Shown: positions 16,534 through 25,773, counted from the first letter of the stretch. The stretch: 64,000 nt of DNA from Methanofastidiosum sp. (GCA_035362715.1 DAOSDU010000005.1:42838-106837), one strand, 5' to 3'. Program-made: numbers and translations. The notes: generated by a model from the sequence alone, not told the origin.

Positions 16534-18474
16534 TTATCTATGTTTTTTTAGAAACTTTCTAGTTTCCTCTGTGTCAATCCAGCCTTTGTCAAGTTGCTTT
16601 ATCATATCATCTATTCTGTCTATTTGTCTTATCAGTCTAGCCTTTGTTTCTTCATTATCTACTTTTACTTGGATAAATCCACTTAGTATTGCTAGAGGAT
16701 TTCTAATATGGTCGACTAAGTGGGCGAAGTATTCTACATTTTTCTCCATTTGTTTTTCTGCTATAATTTTATCGGTTACATCTGTGCCTACTGAAAGAAT
16801 TCCAGTTATTTGCCCGTCTTTATCTCTTATTGGTCTGTTTGTCCAGTATACCCATATACGCTCTCCGTTTTTCTTTACATTTTCATTTAGATTAACACTA
16901 TATTTATCAACGTCCTTTATAATGTCTATTGCTAGAGTTTCCAGAAGTTTACCGGTACTTTCTACTTTGGGCAATATTGTTTCGGCCCAAGTTTTTCCAA
17001 TTAGTTCTTCTTGCTTATAACCAAAAAGTTTTAATCCAAATTCATTCATTGAAATAATCCTTCCATCTTTATCGAATTTGGCTATTATGCTATTAGCATT
17101 TTCTACGAGTTCTCTATATTTTTCTTCATTTTTCTTTAGTAATTCTTCAGCTTGCTTGCGCTTGTTAATGTCGACAATAACACCCACAATTGATTGGAAA
17201 TCTTTATCCTCTTTTCGTATACCGGATACGAATAACTCACCCCAAAATACGCTCCCATCCTTTTTTTTGTATCTTTTCTCAACAAAATATGATTCTAGAT
17301 CGCCATTAACAAGAGCATTTAGACTATTTTTGGTAATTTCAAAATCATCGGGGTACGTTACTTCTAAAATACTTTTGCCAATTAGTTCATTTTTTTCATA
17401 TCCTAAGATTTCAGATAATTTATCATTCAATTCAACAAAGTTATAATTGTTGTCCATGAGGTCTATGCCTACTGCTGCATTATTAAATATCAATTTGAAT
17501 TTATTTTCACTTTCAATTAATGCTTTTTCAATTTCTTTTCGTTTAGTTTCTCTTTCAATTGATTCTATGGCAAATGATATATCGTCTGCAAGTTCTTCAA
17601 GAAGTTTTATCTCGTCTTTATTAAAAAAATCAATTTCATTTGAATGTAAGAAGTATGCCCCAATTGACTTTCCCTTAATTTTTAGAGGAACAATTGCCAT
17701 GGAAGTTAACCCTGTTTTATCTAAATGTTCCTTCCATTTATTTAATTCTGGATATTTTTGAATATCATTAAAAACCTTAGTTTCTCCACTTTTTAGTGTA
17801 TTAAAGGTAAAGCTGTTTGACCAGTTAGTATCTCCAGAAGTTGCTTTGCCAAATAAAGATTCAAAATCCCCTAATCCCGCGAAGGCAACTGGTTTTAAGG
17901 TCTCTTCATCTTCGGTCAATAAACCAATCCATGCCAAAACAAATTGTCCTTTATCAACGGCTATTTGACATGCCTTATCAAAAATCTCTTGTTTATCGTG
18001 ACTTCTAACTATCATTTGATTTATGTCACTTAGAATAGTATAGATTCTATTTAGCTTGATTATTTCTTTTTGTGCATTTCTTTCATTATTACGAATTTTA
18101 CATTCTTTAAGCTCTCTCTCAATTGCTGGAACTAATCTTGAAAGATTATCTTTCATGAGGTAATCATTTGCACCCTTTTTCATTGCTTCGACGGCCAATT
18201 GCTCTCCTATTGTTCCTGAAACTAAGATAAAAGGTATGTCTATACCAAATTCGTTTAAAATTTCTAAAGCTTTGATCCCTGAAAAATTAGGCATTTTGTA
18301 ATCAGATATTATAACATCCCATTGCTTATTTGTTAAAGCTTCCACCATTTGTTTTGCAGTATCGATTCTTTCATAGTAAACAGAATAGCCACCTTTTTTT
18401 ATTAATCGCGCTAATAGTTCAGCATCGTCTACTGAATCTTCTACCAATAGTATTCTAAGTTGTGGCTTTTCCAT
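16534..18474 (-). CDS. Receiver-GAF-PAS-PAS sensor ending in a kinase-dimerisation module without ATPase
   Basis: Order in this 646-residue protein: receiver domain (about 5-125; phospho-acceptor Asp in IISDYKMP, Lys in YLMKD), GAF domain (about 145-310), two PAS domains (about 315-435 and 440-565), and a short helical end (570-646). That end contains FAHLVDHIRNPLAILSGF, like a histidine-kinase dimerisation helix with the His, and closes LDKGWIDTEETRKFLKK. No N, G1 or G2 ATP-binding boxes follow, so it cannot phosphorylate itself in the usual way. AAGGAG precedes the ATG. It is the last gene of the operon and follows the response regulator at once. Confidence 0.88.
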   Translation of the reverse strand: MEKPQLRILLVEDSVDDAELLARLIKKGGYSVYYERIDTAKQMVEALTNKQWDVIISDYKMPNFSGIKALEILNEFGIDIPFILVSGTIGEQLAVEAMKKGANDYLMKDNLSRLVPAIERELKECKIRNNERNAQKEIIKLNRIYTILSDINQMIVRSHDKQEIFDKACQIAVDKGQFVLAWIGLLTEDEETLKPVAFAGLGDFESLFGKATSGDTNWSNSFTFNTLKSGETKVFNDIQKYPELNKWKEHLDKTGLTSMAIVPLKIKGKSIGAYFLHSNEIDFFNKDEIKLLEELADDISFAIESIERETKRKEIEKALIESENKFKLIFNNAAVGIDLMDNNYNFVELNDKLSEILGYEKNELIGKSILEVTYPDDFEITKNSLNALVNGDLESYFVEKRYKKKDGSVFWGELFVSGIRKEDKDFQSIVGVIVDINKRKQAEELLKKNEEKYRELVENANSIIAKFDKDGRIISMNEFGLKLFGYKQEELIGKTWAETILPKVESTGKLLETLAIDIIKDVDKYSVNLNENVKKNGERIWVYWTNRPIRDKDGQITGILSVGTDVTDKIIAEKQMEKNVEYFAHLVDHIRNPLAILSGFIQVKVDNEETKARLIRQIDRIDDMIKQLDKGWIDTEETRKFLKKHR

Positions 18475-18918
18475 TTAAATCTCCTTAGGAGGGGGTTCAT
18501 TTATTACTAACCAATACAAACCAAGCTGTTTTACTGAATCTATAAATTGATTAAAATCTACAGGTTTTCGGACATAGCTGTTTGCTCCATTTTTGTAGCC
18601 ATTTAACAAATCCTGTTCTTCTCTGGAAGATGTGAGTATAACAACCGGAGTTAATGAAGTTTTTTTATTCTCACGGATTTTTTTAAGCACTTCTAATCCA
18701 CCTAGCTTTGGAAGTTTTAAATCTAGAAGAACTAGTTCAGGATAGTCGTCAACAGTTAGGTGAGAATATCTTCCTTTTTGGAATAGATAATCTAAAGCTT
18801 CTTCCCCATCTTTTACTACATCGATATTATTTGCTATATTATTCTTCTTAAATGCCCTAATTGCAAGCTCAATATCGTCTTGATTGTCCTCTACCAATAA
18901 TATTGTTTTGTTTTTCAT
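18475..18918 (-). CDS. Single-domain response regulator (Rcp1-like)
   Basis: The 147-residue protein is a lone receiver domain with no output domain. LLVEDNQDD is the acidic pocket, LVLLDLKLPKLGG carries the phospho-Asp, VVILTSS the Thr/Ser switch and SYVRKPVDF the conserved Lys. The cyanobacterial-phytochrome Rcp1 type usually serves the kinase encoded next to it, here the split multi-PAS kinase upstream. I chose the ATG at 18918 with GGAGG five bases before it rather than a TTG at 18930. Confidence 0.92.
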   Translation of the reverse strand: MKNKTILLVEDNQDDIELAIRAFKKNNIANNIDVVKDGEEALDYLFQKGRYSHLTVDDYPELVLLDLKLPKLGGLEVLKKIRENKKTSLTPVVILTSSREEQDLLNGYKNGANSYVRKPVDFNQFIDSVKQLGLYWLVINEPPPKEI

Positions 18919-18930
18919 AAACACCTCCAA

Positions 18931-19485
18931 TCAAATTGTAAAATAAAATGTTGCTCCTTCCCCAACTTTCCCTTCTGCCCATATTTTTCCCCCATGCATA
19001 TTAATGATTCTATTAACATTTGCAAGTCCTACCCCCGTTCCAGTGAATTCCTCATCCGAATGGAGCCTGTGGAAAGGAGTAAATAGCTTATCTGCATATT
19101 CCATATCAAATCCTACCCCATTGTCTCTAATGAAATATATATTTTTCTCTTCTTTTACCAAAATCCCAAATTCTATGATTGAATTCTCTTTTTTAGAAGT
19201 AAATTTCCACGCATTATTCAAAAGATTCTCTAACATAATTCTCAATAAACCAGAATCGCCATTAACTATTGCATCTTTTACAATTTTGATTTTTACTTCT
19301 CTTTTGGGGTCAGATTTTTTTAATTCGGATAGTATCTCTCCTGTCATTTGACTTAGATTAACTTCTTCATATTTCATTGTAGACCTTGAAATTCTAGATA
19401 ATTTTAACATATCATCTATTAGATTTCCCATCTTGATTGTAGCATTACGAATTCTTTTGAGATAGTGCTTTCCTTCTTCACCCAA
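18931..19485 (-). CDS. 3' part of a split multi-PAS histidine kinase (rest of DHp plus HATPase)
   Basis: These 184 residues begin inside a kinase dimerisation helix (LGEEGKHYLKRIRNATIKMGNLIDDMLKLSRISR) and continue into a complete ATPase domain with N box LLNNAWKF, G1 DNGVGFD and G2 GTGVGLANV. On its own it lacks the phospho-acceptor His. The reading frame directly upstream, shifted by one base, encodes FGQALDEEYGNE in continuity with the kinase at 19506-22181. Restoring one base gives a single protein of about 1083 residues. The piece as written is therefore probably not an independent gene. Confidence 0.8.
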   Translation of the reverse strand: MGEEGKHYLKRIRNATIKMGNLIDDMLKLSRISRSTMKYEEVNLSQMTGEILSELKKSDPKREVKIKIVKDAIVNGDSGLLRIMLENLLNNAWKFTSKKENSIIEFGILVKEEKNIYFIRDNGVGFDMEYADKLFTPFHRLHSDEEFTGTGVGLANVNRIINMHGGKIWAEGKVGEGATFYFTI

Positions 19486-19505
19486 TTCATTCCCATATTC
19501 TTCAT

Positions 19506-22181
19506 CTAAAGCTTGACCAATCCATCAATAGCCCTTAAAGGTGCTCTTAAATCATGTGAAACAGAATATGAAAAAGCCTCTAATTCTTTATTTATGATTT
19601 CAAGTCTAGCTGTTCTTTCTGCAACTAAATCTTCCAAATGATTTTGGTATTTTAGTATCTCTGCTTCAGACTTCTTTCTTTCAGTAATATCCTCAAAAGT
19701 AGTATATACCAGATATGGTTTTTTAGAATTATTTTTGAATAATGGAACTGCATTTATATTGATCCACCTATACTCCCCATAATTTGGATTAAAGACACCC
19801 ATTAATACATTACTAACTATGTTTCCAGTTTTTAAAGAAATCATTGAAGGGTGAATATCCCCAGGAAAATCTGTTCCGTCTTCGTGTATCGCTCTCCATC
19901 TTGAGTCCATTGAGGTTCTGCCCTTCATTTGATCTATAGTTAGTCCAAGAATCTTTTCAGAAGATGGGTTGGCAGATATTATATTTCCTTCAGAATCTTG
20001 GTATACTACTCCTTGGATCATTGTTTCAAAGAGTAAGCGATGTTTCTCTTCGCTTTCCCTTAAGGCCATTTCAGCCTTTCTTTCATCAGTGATATCTTTA
20101 CCATATATATTAATATATGATTCATTCAGAAACGGAACAAAAGTAACGGAAAATATCCTATCGTGCACAATAATGTCTTTCTTTAGTTGTTTTTTAGATA
20201 ATAAAGCTTCATTTATGAAATTAATAATCTCATTTGGTAATTTATTTCCCGTATTAATTTTCCAAAAAGATAATAATTCAGAACTTGAGTTATTTGCATA
20301 TAGCAATTCACCATCCAATGAAACTCTAAGAATTGGATTTGGATTTTCAGATGGAAATTTCGCTAATTTAATAATTTGTTGTTCCAGCTTTTTCTTATCA
20401 GTTATGTCCATTAAAGTTGTTATGAATCCTTTTGAATAATCTGAAGGATCTAAAGCACTTATGCTAGTAGAACAATTGATTAGAGTACCATCTTTTCTTT
20501 TGAGTATCGATTCAACGCCCATAGAATTGGCATTATTTCCTGAAGGGTATAATATTTTACCAACTCGGTCATATTCTTCTTCATTATCATATAGCACCCT
20601 AGTATTTTGTCCCACTAATTCTTCTGGACTATATCCTAATATTTCGGCCATTTTTCTATTAATCCATTGAAATCTTCGATCCTTCAACAGACATATTCCA
20701 ATAGGTGCTGAATCAAATAATACCCTTAATGTTCTTTCGTTTTTTACTAGTTCTTCTTCGGTGATTTTTCTTTCAACTATTTCACCAATTAATTTTGCAG
20801 ATGTATGTAACCGTTTTTTTGCTATGTCAATAATAAATTTTGGTCTAGTTTCATATTTATCCGCTTCATTGAATAATTCTTCAATACTTAAATTATACAA
20901 TTTTGAGATTTCTTTTAATTTAATTGGATCTTTGGGGGGGTCACCATATCCAAAATTAATTGAACCAATGATTTGTTTCTTGGCAAAGATGGGAACTGCA
21001 TAAAGATGGATACCTCCAGGACATTCGATGTCAGATGGTTTTCCTGTCTCGATTGCTACTTTGGAAGATTTAACCCAACAGGATTCATGACAATGCCACT
21101 TGCCACTTGCCAAAGCTTCTTTATTGTCTTTAGTATTACAAAGTTCTCGTGAAGCTCTATCTAGTTGTTTGCACCATCCCGAACTAAATATCCCATAAGC
21201 ATAGTCCCCATTTTTTTCGTATATGGCAGAAGAAGTTTCTAATAAATCCAGATAATCCCCTACAATATATGAAAGAGTTTCTTCTCCAACTGAATCTAAT
21301 ATCAAACGATTGGTGTTTAATTCTAACAAATTGCCATAGGGTTGAGCTTCCTCTTTGTTTGTTATTTCTATATTGCTACTTTTTGTCAAGAGCCATTCTA
21401 TTTTTTTGAGAGATTGTTCGGCTTTTTTTCTTTCCGTTATATCTTCAAAGACGGTAGCAAACTTATTTTTTTCTGGAGAAAATGCAGATATACTAAAACT
21501 TTTCCCCATTGGTTCATAATCTACCTCAAATCTAGTTGGATTTCCATTAATCGCAACTTTGTAGTAGATATCAAGATAAGGGGCCTTAGTAATTTTATAG
21601 ATTTCTGTAGCCTTTTTCCCAATAATATTTTCTTTTTTAAGGCCAGTAATTTTTTCAAATGCAGGATTAACATCTAAGATTAAATAATCAATTGGATTAC
21701 CTGTGTCATCATAAACAATTTGATGTAAAGCCATCCCTTCGTTCATTAATGCATATAACGATCTATATTTTCCTTCTGTAATATCCCTATTCGAAGCTCT
21801 TCTTCCTATTATACTATGTTGTTCGTCATATACTGCTTGACATTTATGCTCAATCCATTTTTCTTTGCCGTCTTTTGAAGTGATACGAAACTCAAATGAA
21901 TAATTGTCATCAGATTTTAATTCTTCTTTAAAATGCCTTGATATCTCAAATCTATTTTCTTTGTGGACAATCTTTTCCAATAATTTAGTATCTTCAATAA
22001 AATCGGCCGGAGTAAATCCAGTTATTCTTTCACATGATGGTGAAACATATAGGATATTTCCATTAATGTCTACTAAATATTCCCAATCATATGTATAATC
22101 AGCTATGGATTTGTAGAATCTTATTTCTTCCTTAAGCTGATCAATTCTTTTTAATAATTTTTCAGGGGTATTATTATCCAT
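19506..22181 (-). CDS. 5' part of a split multi-PAS histidine kinase with PocR-like sensor domain
   Basis: This 891-residue frame has PAS domains at about 15-135 and 138-255, then a Cys-rich region (265-465) like the PocR ligand-binding domain (Cys in SGWC, ELC, CHESC and ECPGG). Three more PAS domains follow (about 470-600, 605-710, 715-840). It ends at the H box SYSVSHDLRAPLRAIDG, then runs into an early stop. The rest of the kinase lies at 18931-19485 in another frame, offset by one missing base near 19519-19521. The ATG overlaps the stop of the preceding kinase (ATGGATAA), showing tight coupling. Confidence 0.88.
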   Translation of the reverse strand: MDNNTPEKLLKRIDQLKEEIRFYKSIADYTYDWEYLVDINGNILYVSPSCERITGFTPADFIEDTKLLEKIVHKENRFEISRHFKEELKSDDNYSFEFRITSKDGKEKWIEHKCQAVYDEQHSIIGRRASNRDITEGKYRSLYALMNEGMALHQIVYDDTGNPIDYLILDVNPAFEKITGLKKENIIGKKATEIYKITKAPYLDIYYKVAINGNPTRFEVDYEPMGKSFSISAFSPEKNKFATVFEDITERKKAEQSLKKIEWLLTKSSNIEITNKEEAQPYGNLLELNTNRLILDSVGEETLSYIVGDYLDLLETSSAIYEKNGDYAYGIFSSGWCKQLDRASRELCNTKDNKEALASGKWHCHESCWVKSSKVAIETGKPSDIECPGGIHLYAVPIFAKKQIIGSINFGYGDPPKDPIKLKEISKLYNLSIEELFNEADKYETRPKFIIDIAKKRLHTSAKLIGEIVERKITEEELVKNERTLRVLFDSAPIGICLLKDRRFQWINRKMAEILGYSPEELVGQNTRVLYDNEEEYDRVGKILYPSGNNANSMGVESILKRKDGTLINCSTSISALDPSDYSKGFITTLMDITDKKKLEQQIIKLAKFPSENPNPILRVSLDGELLYANNSSSELLSFWKINTGNKLPNEIINFINEALLSKKQLKKDIIVHDRIFSVTFVPFLNESYINIYGKDITDERKAEMALRESEEKHRLLFETMIQGVVYQDSEGNIISANPSSEKILGLTIDQMKGRTSMDSRWRAIHEDGTDFPGDIHPSMISLKTGNIVSNVLMGVFNPNYGEYRWININAVPLFKNNSKKPYLVYTTFEDITERKKSEAEILKYQNHLEDLVAERTARLEIINKELEAFSYSVSHDLRAPLRAIDGLVKL

Positions 22182-23838
22182 TGCCCATACCCCCTTTTCT
22201 AAATTTCAGAATAAATACTGCCCCATTAGGTAAATTGTTTTCAACTCTAATAGCTGCACCATATCGTTCAAGAGTTTTTTTTACAATATATAATCCTAGT
22301 CCAGTTCCTTTATTCCCACCATAGGCAAATCCTTCTTCAAATATTCTGTCCCTCACATTGTCAGGCACCCCAATACCATAATCAATAAATCTTATTTCAC
22401 AGTAAGACTTTCCAATGCTTATTTGAATATCAATTTTATTTGTACCGCCGTGTATAATGGCATTTCTAATTATATTATCGAATACAGAACTTAATGCATC
22501 ATCTGCTAAAACATAACAATTTCCTTTAATATTTATTTTAATTCCAGAATAGTTTTTAGAAATCTCTTTTAATATTGATTTAACATCATAACTTTTTAGT
22601 TCAAATCCACTTGAAACTAATAATTCAAGTTCTTTCATTCTATTAATCAATTTTGCGCTCTTGTCTATATATTCAAAGGCTTTGTTTATCCTATCTTTGT
22701 TTTCCGTGTCCACCATTTCGATATTAGCACTAATTACCATGAGATTATTCAGGATATCATGTCTCAAAATCTTATTCAGCAACCTTAGAGCATCGTTTAA
22801 TTCTTTAATTTTATCCTCTGCAAGTTTTTTTTCTGTGATGTCAATTCCAAATTCCAATACTAACATATTGCCGTCGCTATCATAAAATGGATAATTATGA
22901 ACTTCGTAGACTTGACCATCATTTTGTATTCTTTCAGAAGTTTCAGGGATTTTTGTAGTAAATATCCTTAAAACAGGGCAATTATTACAAGGGGCTAATG
23001 ATTGGTCTTTATATCCATGAAAGATTTCAAAACATTTTCTTCCTTCTACTTTGCCAAACCTCTCACTTAGATATTTGTTGGAAAAATTAATCGATAGGTC
23101 AGAAGTATACAAACATACGTACCCAGGCAATTCATTTAGTAGTGAATATAGCTTTTCTTTTTCTTTTTCTAACACATCTTTTATTTTTTTTCTTTCAGTT
23201 ATATCTCTAAGAACAGATACGGCCCCTACAATATGCTGTTCTTCTTTAATAAATTTAGTTGCAACTTCAAATTGCACTTTAGTTCCATTCTTATTCCTAA
23301 GGGTAATTTCAGTTTTATCTGAAACATTTCCACTTCTAATTGTTTTTATGAAGAGTTTAATCAATTTAGGTAATTCTTCAATACCTATAAGTTTTAACTC
23401 TCTAAAATTTTTTCCAACAATCTCGTCCCTTGTATATCCAAGGATATCTTTTACCTTTGTATTCGTATCAATTATATTTCCATTTCGGTCTACATAAGTA
23501 ATAATATCTGCCGATGCTTCAAAGATTGTCCTAAATTTCTCTTCACTTTTCCTTATTCTTTCTTCAATAATTTTTCTTTCAGTGACATCTCTTACTATCG
23601 CGAGTATATACCTCCCTTTGGACATATCAATGACATTTAGACTTACTTCAGTGTCAAAAAGTGTTCCATCAGGTCTCCTATGTCTCCACTCAAAAAATTG
23701 AGGATTACCTTTTAATGCAGCTTGTATTTTTTCTTTAGCTTTATCTTTTGATTTCATGCCATCAGGTTGTATAGAGGGGGATACTTGAACGGGACTCTTA
23801 CCAATCAAATCTTCTTTCCTACAGTGAAAAATATCCAA
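22174..23838 (-). CDS. 3' part of a split PAS histidine kinase with complete DHp and HATPase
   Basis: The first Met gives 554 residues, but the frame is open upstream to about 24055 and joins a PAS domain with the 24045-24344 piece. Domains: PAS units (about 1-75, 80-200), a Cys-containing PAS (about 225-345, with CFEIFHG and PCNNCPV), a dimerisation helix with H box LRHDILNNLMVIS, and an ATPase with N box NIIRNAIIHGG, G1 DYGIGVPD and G2 GTGLGLYI. All catalytic boxes are intact. The next kinase starts inside its last codons. Predicted cytosolic, as no membrane helix is seen. Confidence 0.88.
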   Translation of the reverse strand: MDIFHCRKEDLIGKSPVQVSPSIQPDGMKSKDKAKEKIQAALKGNPQFFEWRHRRPDGTLFDTEVSLNVIDMSKGRYILAIVRDVTERKIIEERIRKSEEKFRTIFEASADIITYVDRNGNIIDTNTKVKDILGYTRDEIVGKNFRELKLIGIEELPKLIKLFIKTIRSGNVSDKTEITLRNKNGTKVQFEVATKFIKEEQHIVGAVSVLRDITERKKIKDVLEKEKEKLYSLLNELPGYVCLYTSDLSINFSNKYLSERFGKVEGRKCFEIFHGYKDQSLAPCNNCPVLRIFTTKIPETSERIQNDGQVYEVHNYPFYDSDGNMLVLEFGIDITEKKLAEDKIKELNDALRLLNKILRHDILNNLMVISANIEMVDTENKDRINKAFEYIDKSAKLINRMKELELLVSSGFELKSYDVKSILKEISKNYSGIKINIKGNCYVLADDALSSVFDNIIRNAIIHGGTNKIDIQISIGKSYCEIRFIDYGIGVPDNVRDRIFEEGFAYGGNKGTGLGLYIVKKTLERYGAAIRVENNLPNGAVFILKFRKGGMGNG

Positions 23839-24044
23839 TGTTTTAGAATTACAATCAATAAAAATTCCATTTTCAAGGAGAAAGATAGAATCACTTGCAT
23901 TTTCAAATAAAGTCCTATACTTCTCTTCACTTTCTCTTATTTTATCTTCAATTTTTTTTCTTTTAGTTATATCCCTAATAAATCCATAAAATATTTTATT
24001 TCCTTTTTCATCTTTTTTAACTTTGGTATTAAATTCACAATTAA

Positions 24045-24344
24045 TTATTTCACCATTTTTTTCTTTAATTTAACAGGAAAATCTTTTATTTCACCCTTGT
24101 TCTCTAAAATATTAATTATTTCTGGCCTAACTTCAGGATTGGCATAAAGATCAGTTATATTCATGCCAATTATTTCGTCTATCGAATATTCAAATAAATC
24201 TAAGGTAGACCTATTAACAAAAAATATTATGCCTTCTTTTGTATTGATGCATACTGCTTCATTAATATTCTCAAAAATAGAGAAATACTCTTCAAAATTA
24301 TTTTTTTCGTCAGGAATACTAAATTCGGTATTCATAAAAATCAT
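24045..24344 (-). CDS. 5' part of a split PAS histidine kinase
   Basis: These 99 residues are an N-terminal extension plus most of a PAS domain (EAVCINTKEGIIFFVNRSTLDLFEYSIDEIIG is the core). The frame stops soon after a run of seven T on the plus strand (24056-24062). Adding one base there continues the PAS domain (NGEIINCEFNTKV) and then runs without interruption into the kinase at 22174, for a total of about 723 residues. There is no Shine-Dalgarno; an alternative Met lies three codons in. Confidence 0.75.
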   Translation of the reverse strand: MIFMNTEFSIPDEKNNFEEYFSIFENINEAVCINTKEGIIFFVNRSTLDLFEYSIDEIIGMNITDLYANPEVRPEIINILENKGEIKDFPVKLKKKMVK

Positions 24345-24465
24345 TTAAAATGATATAATTATTTCTAGTTTAGTTTTTATTACAATTATTACTAGTTTTA
24401 AGCATATATTAAGTTATCCCAAAATATTGGGTAAATTGCATAAAGATATTAAAAAAATAGGATTA

Positions 24466-24954
24466 TTAATCTTTGAATTTCTCAAAAATAAGGGTACAGG
24501 GATTTTCTAGTATAAATTCAAAATCATATTTATATTTCAATGAATCCCCTTCGTTGTTGAAATCCATAGCCCCTAAGAGAGTTATGGCCCTTAGACATGC
24601 CAGCTCTTTTTTCTCAAAGTATAATCTTCCACAATGTTCTTTATATGGGCATCTAATTGCACTAAATACAAATTTATTATCGTCACCACACATATCAAAA
24701 TCGTCTTCGTTCATGAAATTAGATTTTACAAGTGCATCAATGAACATTTTTGCATTATTATAAGGGCTTAGCCCTTTCTGAAATTCTATACCTAAATCCT
24801 TCCAGGACTCTATAAATGGCCTAATGGCAATTGCGCCCCATTTTCTATAGAATAGTTTTGGTTTATCAAAAAATAAGTTTGCAGTATCTTCCACCCCATA
24901 AAGCCATGCGTTCATTATTACTCCAACATATTTCAATCTTTTTTCAGTTTCCAT
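24466..24954 (-). CDS. Conserved 162-aa protein with CPYKxHC motif (paralogue 1)
   Basis: A soluble 162-residue protein nearly identical in plan to the one at 38621-39109. Shared blocks are IMNAWLYGVEDTAN, FFDKPKLFYRKWG, FIESWKDLG, GLSPYNNAKMF, then CPYKEHCGRL and ACLRAITLLGAM, ending NPC and FEKFKD. The two Cys of CPYKxHC with the later ACLR Cys could bind a metal or cluster. The late C-terminal layout recalls V4R or methanogen output-domain sensor modules, but I cannot assign it firmly. GGGAT precedes the ATG. It adjoins the sensory operon. Confidence 0.75.
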   Translation of the reverse strand: METEKRLKYVGVIMNAWLYGVEDTANLFFDKPKLFYRKWGAIAIRPFIESWKDLGIEFQKGLSPYNNAKMFIDALVKSNFMNEDDFDMCGDDNKFVFSAIRCPYKEHCGRLYFEKKELACLRAITLLGAMDFNNEGDSLKYKYDFEFILENPCTLIFEKFKD

Positions 24955-25071
24955 TTAAATCCCAAATAAGAACATAGACGTTTTATTGAAAATAAAATGT
25001 TATTTAAATGTTGGCATGCCACAATTAGTTTTCATAATAAATTTTAATAAGTAAATCATTTAATTATAATT

Positions 25072-25695
25072 ATGGAAAAAATTGATTTTAAAAAAACATT
25101 AAAAGATCTATACTTACCGTCACAAAATGATTTTACAATTGTTAATGTCCCAACAATGAACTTTCTAACAATTATAGGAAAAGGAAATCCCAATAAATCC
25201 GAAGAGTTTCAGGAAGCTGTCGAAGCTCTTTATACTGTTTCATATTCTATAAAAATGAGTCCAAAAAAAGGTACTGCCCCTAAAGGATATTTTGAATATG
25301 TAGTTCCTCCCCTTGAAGGGCTTTGGTGGATCAGTGGAGAAGAATTCAATTTAACGGAGAAAGATAGATTTGAATGGAAAATAATGATCATGCAACCTGA
25401 ATTTGTCAACAATGAAATTGTGAAATCGGCAATAGAGTCATCAAAAAGAAATAAAGACAATCCTTCAATTGATAAGATAAAATTTGAATCATATGATGAG
25501 GGCCTTTCTGTTCAGATAATGCATGTTGGTTCTTATGATGAAGAGAAAGAAACAATAAAAAAAATGAAAGAGTTTATCAAAGATAATAATCTTACCGAAA
25601 ATGGACTGCATCATGAAATATATTTGTCAGACCCTAGAAAAATATCTCCAAATTCACTCAAAACAGTTCTAAGACAGCCTATTAAAAAAATTTAG
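25072..25695 (+). CDS. GyrI-like small-molecule-binding protein
   Basis: The 207-residue protein fits stand-alone GyrI-like (AraC effector-binding, SHV-fold) proteins. VNVPTMNFLTIIGKGNPN and PLEGLWWISGEEF are typical early blocks, and GLSVQIMHVGSYDEEKETIKKMKEFI and HHEIYLSDPRKISP are the C-terminal family motif. There is no DNA-binding domain. Relatives bind or hydrolyse small cyclic or cationic compounds, and some act as toxin antidotes. It is divergent from the sensory operon, with its own promoter region. Confidence 0.87.
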   Translation: MEKIDFKKTLKDLYLPSQNDFTIVNVPTMNFLTIIGKGNPNKSEEFQEAVEALYTVSYSIKMSPKKGTAPKGYFEYVVPPLEGLWWISGEEFNLTEKDRFEWKIMIMQPEFVNNEIVKSAIESSKRNKDNPSIDKIKFESYDEGLSVQIMHVGSYDEEKETIKKMKEFIKDNNLTENGLHHEIYLSDPRKISPNSLKTVLRQPIKKI

Positions 25696-25773
25696 TATAA
25701 CTTTTTGGTATAGATTTATTAACTACAAAAATAAAATATATAACATAATCGCTATTTAGGTAGGTGACAAAAA

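Noticed and set aside
16571..17761. Several plus-strand frames opposite the receiver-GAF-PAS sensor
   Set aside because: All are shadows of the minus-strand gene, Ser/Phe-rich and without start signals.
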